Assembly (NCBI GenBank): GCA_946061795.1
Contig: CAMGSK010000047.1
Location: 1 to 10,054 of the forward strand
Reading direction: 5' to 3'
DNA: 10,054 nucleotides
Origin: an uncultured Elusimicrobium sp.
Lineage (GTDB): Bacteria; Elusimicrobiota; Elusimicrobia; Elusimicrobiales; Elusimicrobiaceae
Of this stretch, positions 6,349 to 10,054 are shown in pieces. The notes under the pieces were generated by a model. It was not told the origin of the DNA and did not search any database. It saw nothing but the letters and a program-made list of their open reading frames with translations. The position numbers and the translations under genes were made by a program. Within the stretch, counting starts at the first letter, position 1, and every line of letters begins with the position of its first letter.

Positions 6349-7434
6349 TTATTTCCGGCCGAATTCGCGGATTTTTTCAATCAAAAAATCCAGCCATTTT
6401 TCCTGCGGCAGTTTGAACATGGTTTTGCCGTGTTCAAAATAAAGCCCTTCGCCTTTGCCTCCGGCGATGCCGAAGTCCGCGTCGCGCGCTTCTCCGGGCC
6501 CGTTGACGATGCAGCCCATCACGGCTATTTTCAGCCCGGTGGACAAACGCAGGAGTTCTTTGTCGGAGTAAATTTTTTCTTCCAGTGCGTGTACAGTGCC
6601 CGTCACATCTACTTGCGTGCGTCCGCAGGTGGGACAGGAGATGATGTTGGGGCCGAACTCGCGCAGGCCGACGGCTTTTAAAATTTCATATGCGGCGCGC
6701 ACTTGCATACGCGGGTCTTCCGTCAATGACACGCGGATGGTGGAGCCGATGCCTTTTTGCAGCAGCGTGCCCAATGCCACCGCGCTTTTTACCGTGCCGC
6801 TCAAAAAGCTGCCGGCTTCGGTCAAACCGATGTGAAGCGGGATGTCGCTGCGGGAAGCAAAAAGTTCATTGGCCAGTACGGTGCGTTTGAAATTGTCCGA
6901 CTTAAGCGACACCACCACGTTTTTGAAATTCAACTGTTCCAAAATGTTGGCCTGCTCCAGCGCCTCGTTGACCATTACTTCCGCCCATTTTTGGTCGGAA
7001 AGTTCCATGCGCCCTTCCACGCTTTTAAGGTATTTGACACTGCCGGCGTTTACGCCGATGCGTATGGCGACGTTTTTGTCCGCGCAGGCGCGCACGACTT
7101 CTTTGGTATTTTCCACGGAGCCGATGTTGCCCGGGTTGATGCGGACTTTGTCCACGCCCTGTCTGATGGCTTCCAAAGCCAGTTTATAATCAAAATGAAT
7201 GTCGGCCACCAGAGGGGAAGAAATGCGTTTTTTGATTTCGCCCAACGCCAGCGCGGCCTGCATATCCGGCACGGCCACACGGTTGATTTCGCAGCCGGCA
7301 TTTTCCAGCGCGTTGATTTGGGCGGCGGTGGCGGCGGCGTCGCGCGTGTCGGTGTTGCACATGCTTTGCACGCGCACGGGATGCCCTGTACCCAGGGTGT
7401 AAGGTCCTACTTTTACGAGTCTTGTCTGATACAT
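6349..7434 (-). CDS. ispG: 4-hydroxy-3-methylbut-2-enyl-diphosphate synthase (flavodoxin/ferredoxin)
   Basis: A 361-residue IspG/GcpE. It reductively converts 2-C-methyl-D-erythritol 2,4-cyclodiphosphate into HMBPP, the penultimate step of the MEP isoprenoid pathway, using a [4Fe-4S] cluster. The N-terminal TIM barrel carries VRVQSMCNTDTRD (20-32) and VRINPGNIG (97-105). The C-terminal cluster domain has all four ligands: ISCPTCGRTQ (C267, C270) and MGCIVNGPGE (C308, E315). A GKGEGLYF loop (327-333) precedes the C-terminus. The C270-C308 interval is a few residues longer than I recall for E. coli, within family variation. Length suggests the short bacterial form without the extra central domain. 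The start forms TAATG with the rseP stop, with an AGAAGG SD 6 nt upstream. With dxr in the same operon, two MEP steps are co-transcribed. Confidence 0.98.
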   Translation of the reverse strand: MYQTRLVKVGPYTLGTGHPVRVQSMCNTDTRDAAATAAQINALENAGCEINRVAVPDMQAALALGEIKKRISSPLVADIHFDYKLALEAIRQGVDKVRINPGNIGSVENTKEVVRACADKNVAIRIGVNAGSVKYLKSVEGRMELSDQKWAEVMVNEALEQANILEQLNFKNVVVSLKSDNFKRTVLANELFASRSDIPLHIGLTEAGSFLSGTVKSAVALGTLLQKGIGSTIRVSLTEDPRMQVRAAYEILKAVGLREFGPNIISCPTCGRTQVDVTGTVHALEEKIYSDKELLRLSTGLKIAVMGCIVNGPGEARDADFGIAGGKGEGLYFEHGKTMFKLPQEKWLDFLIEKIREFGRK

Positions 7435-8561
7435 TATTTGCCTTCTTGTGCGGCGTCCGTCCGTGCGGGCGCGTTTTCCGCCTGCGTTTGCGCGGCGGCG
7501 GTTTTGGGTTTGTTAAAGAAAATCCGTTTAATGTCCGAATAAGACGCATACACCACCAGCAGGATCAAAATATAAAATCCCACCGTGGCGGCGCGTTCAA
7601 TCATTTTGGCGGAGGGCAGTTTGCCCGTCAATCCTTCCCATAAATACACCAGCGCGTATCCGCCGTCCAATATGGGAATGGGAAACAAATTAAACATGCC
7701 TACGGCCAGCGAAAGCATGGCGATAAGAAACACAAAGTTAAACAGACCCGTATGTACGGATTTATGAATAATGTTCACAATGCCGATAGGCCCGGCCAAA
7801 TCCGGCGCTTTTTTGCGGCTGACGCTTTGCCAAATGGACGAGAGCGAAAATTTGGTCCAGAACCAGCATTGGTAAACGCCCAGCCATGCCGCTTCCGCCG
7901 CTCCGACGGGTTTCAGTTCCGCCTGTGCGCCGATACCCAGCACGGCGGGTTTGGAGGGGAGAAAATCCGCGTCTTTTGCGGTCAGGGACAGAGTGTCCGT
8001 TCCGCGTTTGACGGATAAAGACAAATCTCCGTTTCTTTTTTGTATGGCGGAGGTCAGTTCCTGCCAGCTGCGGACGTTTTGGCCGTCCACGGAAGTGATG
8101 AGGTCGTTTTCTTTCAGGCCGATTTTCTCTGCCGGATATCCGGCCGCCACTTCACCCACGCGCGGCGCCAGCTTGGCCGGGTCATTCTCCGGCATGCCTC
8201 TTAAATAGATTAATACGCCGAAAATCAGTGCGGCCAGCACGTAGTTGAACAGCGCGCCGTTAACCACCATGAAAAATTTGGCGTACCATTTTTTAGCGGC
8301 GAATTCGGAAGGTTTGGGGGCTTCGTCTCCTTCCTCCACAAACATTTTGCCTTCGGGTTCTACAAAACCGCCGAAAGGAATGGCGCGTATTTGAAAATCC
8401 GTCCCTTTGGATGATTTTCTGTGCCACAGGACTTTGCCGAAGCCGAAAGAAAATTCTTTTACCCCGATGCCCGTCAAACGGCAGGCGATAAAATGCCCGA
8501 ATTCGTGGATGATGACAATGGGGCTCAAGGCGACCAACACGGCAATGATAGAAAGCAACAT
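7434..8561 (-). CDS. rseP: Site-2 zinc metalloprotease RseP (RIP family)
   Basis: A 375-residue intramembrane protease that cleaves membrane proteins within or near their transmembrane helix, for example anti-sigma factors in E. coli. The zinc site is HEFGH (19-23) in the first membrane segment (about 2-28). The third zinc-ligand motif NLFPIPILDGG (291-301) is in the third segment. Other membrane segments are about 97-120 and 323-341. FGGFVEPEG (63-71) matches the family beta-hairpin. One PDZ domain (about 131-197) lies between membrane segments, against two in E. coli RseP; the single-PDZ form is common in other bacteria. The last 25 residues are an Ala/Gln/Glu-rich tail of low complexity. 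It sits between dxr and ispG, a frequent arrangement, with an AAGGAG SD overlapping the dxr stop. The local substrate is unknown. Confidence 0.97.
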   Translation of the reverse strand: MLLSIIAVLVALSPIVIIHEFGHFIACRLTGIGVKEFSFGFGKVLWHRKSSKGTDFQIRAIPFGGFVEPEGKMFVEEGDEAPKPSEFAAKKWYAKFFMVVNGALFNYVLAALIFGVLIYLRGMPENDPAKLAPRVGEVAAGYPAEKIGLKENDLITSVDGQNVRSWQELTSAIQKRNGDLSLSVKRGTDTLSLTAKDADFLPSKPAVLGIGAQAELKPVGAAEAAWLGVYQCWFWTKFSLSSIWQSVSRKKAPDLAGPIGIVNIIHKSVHTGLFNFVFLIAMLSLAVGMFNLFPIPILDGGYALVYLWEGLTGKLPSAKMIERAATVGFYILILLVVYASYSDIKRIFFNKPKTAAAQTQAENAPARTDAAQEGK

Positions 8562-8566
8562 GTTTA

Positions 8567-8572
8567 CTCCTT
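8567..8572 (-). promoter_or_regulatory. Ribosome binding site of rseP, overlapping the dxr stop codon
   Basis: AAGGAG on the minus strand lies 5 nt before the rseP ATG and shares its first bases with the dxr TAA (8571-8573). It fixes the rseP start and is the best SD in the window. Confidence 0.85.
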
Positions 8573-9767
8573 ATAAAACGGCTTTTTTGTATTTTTTCTC
8601 CGCCAAATTGGCCAAGGCTTTTTCGCGCGCCCAGGCGTCGGCTTCCGCGGCTTGGTTGAGCGTGACGCGGCCTGCGCGGCCGTAGGTTTCCTTCAGCACG
8701 CTGTAAATCAGCTTGGGAATATCCGTAAATTTGATTTGGCGTTTTAAAAACGCGTCCACGGCCACTTCGTCCGTTGCGCTGAGCACCGCCGGGAATATGC
8801 TGCCTTTGGCCTGCGCGGCCAAGGCCAGCTCCAGACAGGGAAAGCGGTCAAAGTCCGGTTCAAAAAATTCCAGTTTTTGCGCCTGGAACAAATTAAGCGG
8901 CTTCACCGGGCTGGGCATACGTTTGGGATACGTAATGGCGTATTGGATGGGAATGCGCATGTCGGGTTCGCTCATCTCTGCCAAAATCGCTCCGTCCACA
9001 TATTCCACCGCGGAATGAATCAGCGACTGGGGATGAATGACGATTTGCACCTTTTCTTCCGGCAGGGAAAACAAATTCATGATTTCAATGGCTTCAAAAC
9101 CTTTGTTCATCAGCGTGGCGGAGTCTATGGTGATTTTTTTACCCATTTTCCAGCGCGGGTGGTTGAGCGCCTCTTCCGGCGTGACGGTGGACAAAGCCTG
9201 TTTTCTGCGGGCAAACGGGCCGCCGGAGGCGGTCAGAAATACGCGGGAAATGGAATCGTTGGCTTTGTCATAATTGTTTGCGTCGGTTTCTTCCATGCAT
9301 TGAAAAATGGCCGAAGGTTCGCTGTCCACGGGGATAATAGTGGCGTTCCAGCGTTTGCACTCCTGCATAACGGTCTGGCCGGCCATGACCATGGGCTCTT
9401 TGTTGGCCAGCGCGATGGTTTTGCCCGCTTTGATGGCGGCAATAAGCGGCTGAAATCCCGCCGCGCCTACCAGCCCGTTAATGACCAAATTTGCAGAAGG
9501 CAAAGAGGATAAAAACGTCAAACTTTCCATTTCCGGCGGCAACAGCCGGGTGCCTTGGGGCATTTGGCCTTTGAGGGTTTCGTAAGCGGCCGGGTCCAAG
9601 GCCACGGCAAAGCGGGGTTTAAAAAAGTGAATTTGCTTTAAAAACAGTTCGGCGTTGCGGTTGGCGCTCATGCCCAGCACGCGGTAATCCGGCCCCAGCC
9701 GTGCAATCACGTCCAGCGCGGACGTGCCGATAGACCCTGTGGCACCCAAAACAATGATGTTTTTCAT
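8571..9767 (-). CDS. dxr: 1-deoxy-D-xylulose 5-phosphate reductoisomerase
   Basis: A 398-residue DXR (IspC). It rearranges and reduces DXP to 2-C-methyl-D-erythritol 4-phosphate with NADPH and a divalent metal, the committed MEP pathway step and the fosmidomycin target. The NADPH fold has GATGSIGTSALDV (8-20). The metal site is D148 and E150 in PVDSEPSAIFQ (146-156) plus E225 in SATLMNKGFEAIE (216-228). SGGPF (181-185), NHPRWKMGKK (202-211) and VIHPQSLIHS (243-252) are also as expected. Two residues look odd: P151 stands where the family usually has His (DSEH), and P125 follows NKE where Ser is usual. The remaining site residues are intact and the frame is full length, so an active enzyme is still likely. 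The ATG overlaps the cdsA stop (ATGA) and has no SD, so translation is probably coupled. Confidence 0.97.
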   Translation of the reverse strand: MKNIIVLGATGSIGTSALDVIARLGPDYRVLGMSANRNAELFLKQIHFFKPRFAVALDPAAYETLKGQMPQGTRLLPPEMESLTFLSSLPSANLVINGLVGAAGFQPLIAAIKAGKTIALANKEPMVMAGQTVMQECKRWNATIIPVDSEPSAIFQCMEETDANNYDKANDSISRVFLTASGGPFARRKQALSTVTPEEALNHPRWKMGKKITIDSATLMNKGFEAIEIMNLFSLPEEKVQIVIHPQSLIHSAVEYVDGAILAEMSEPDMRIPIQYAITYPKRMPSPVKPLNLFQAQKLEFFEPDFDRFPCLELALAAQAKGSIFPAVLSATDEVAVDAFLKRQIKFTDIPKLIYSVLKETYGRAGRVTLNQAAEADAWAREKALANLAEKKYKKAVL

Positions 9768-10054
9768 AGCGCGAACAACACCACGTAATAGAAAATGGGC
9801 GCGAGCAGCAAGTACGAATCAAAGCGGTCTAAAAATCCGCCGTGCCCGGGCAGTAAATTGGAGGAATCTTTTACACCCGTGCTGCGTTTAAGGACGGATT
9901 CCGCCAAATCTGACACTTGGCCCACCACGGCCACCAGCAGTCCCAGCCATATCGCCGACTGCACGCTGAAATTAGGCAGGAACAAATGACGCATCAGCAG
10001 CGCGCCTCCCACCGCCAGCAGAGTTCCTCCGATGGCTCCCTCCCAAGTTTTTTT
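9764..10054 (-). CDS. cdsA: Phosphatidate cytidylyltransferase, C-terminal part (truncated by window edge)
   Basis: The frame is open to the window edge, giving the last 96 residues. CdsA converts phosphatidic acid and CTP into CDP-diacylglycerol at the inner membrane, the branch point for bacterial phospholipids. The visible part starts with KKTWEGAIGG, a known CdsA motif. It continues with a membrane segment (SAIWLGLLVAVVGQVSD), then the CTP-transferase signature: DLAESVLKRSTGVKDSSN followed by LLPGHGGFLDRFDS. It ends in a hydrophobic helix (YLLLAPIFYYVVLFAL). The acidic and lysine residues of the signature are all present. The N-terminal membrane helices lie outside the window, and the GTG at 10012 is an internal codon, not the start. 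The stop overlaps the dxr start. In many genomes uppS precedes this gene; that cannot be seen here. Confidence 0.96.
   Translation of the reverse strand, partial: KKTWEGAIGGTLLAVGGALLMRHLFLPNFSVQSAIWLGLLVAVVGQVSDLAESVLKRSTGVKDSSNLLPGHGGFLDRFDSYLLLAPIFYYVVLFAL

Noticed and set aside
6480..6640. Longer spacing between the second and third IspG cluster cysteines than in E. coli
   Set aside because: All four ligands are present, and the loop length varies among characterised IspG enzymes, so it is ordinary variation.
6757..7542. Long plus-strand open frame (261 codons) opposite ispG and the rseP end
   Set aside because: It is a shadow of strongly conserved genes. The composition (His/Phe/Gly/Val-rich) is typical of antisense translation. 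Similar long antisense frames opposite proS (4861-5460, 5647-6240), dxr (8877-9512) and the nuclease gene (1750-2358) were rejected for the same reason.
1..10054. Search for mobile elements, CRISPR arrays, tRNA/rRNA and defence islands
   Set aside because: No transposase or integrase motifs, no regularly spaced repeats, no tRNA-like cloverleaf and no defence-gene cluster were found. The window is nearly filled by conserved chromosomal genes.

Overview
The window looks like an ordinary chromosomal segment from an anaerobic bacterium. Nine recognisable genes all lie on the minus strand, so transcription runs from high to low coordinates. A tenth gene may end on the plus strand at the extreme left edge. 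HydG, an [FeFe]-hydrogenase maturase, points to a strictly or mostly anaerobic, probably fermentative or hydrogen-metabolising lifestyle. The MEP isoprenoid genes and a bacterial-type ProRS with an editing insertion show that this is a bacterium. The phylum cannot be fixed from the sequence alone. A moderate GC content, the cdsA-dxr-rseP-ispG-proS order and HydG would fit an Elusimicrobiota-like gut lineage, but this is a low-confidence inference, because similar gene orders occur in other phyla.

Region A (10054 down to about 4490) is an envelope, isoprenoid and translation operon: cdsA (5' part cut off by the window edge), dxr, rseP, ispG, proS. The first four genes are packed by ATGA or TAATG overlaps or a 9-nt gap, and proS follows after 78 nt. 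A strong intrinsic terminator (4492-4519) closes the operon. CdsA makes CDP-diacylglycerol for phospholipids. Dxr and IspG are an early and a late step of the MEP pathway, which also feeds the undecaprenyl carrier. RseP is an intramembrane protease, and ProS charges tRNA-Pro.

Region B (4472 down to 3026) is a single-gene unit: hydG with its own extended -10 element directly against the start codon and its own terminator. No hydE, hydF or hydrogenase structural gene is in the window.

Region C (2963 down to 173) carries a TM0106-type two-nuclease-domain protein, an ATGA-overlapping inositol monophosphatase family gene (suhB-like) and a small tandem-ACT protein, ending in a short hairpin plus T-rich tract. 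An 18-bp near-perfect hairpin at 40-78 separates this unit from what may be the C-terminus of a convergent plus-strand gene.

I see no mobile element, CRISPR array, tRNA, rRNA or new multi-gene system. The observations most worth checking are these: the nuclease protein appears to have lost the acidic residues of its RecB-like PD-(D/E)XK site while keeping its DEDD/RNase H-like site; DXR has a proline where the family normally has an active-site histidine; and start-codon contexts fall into three classes (SD-led, ATGA-coupled without SD, and apparently leaderless).
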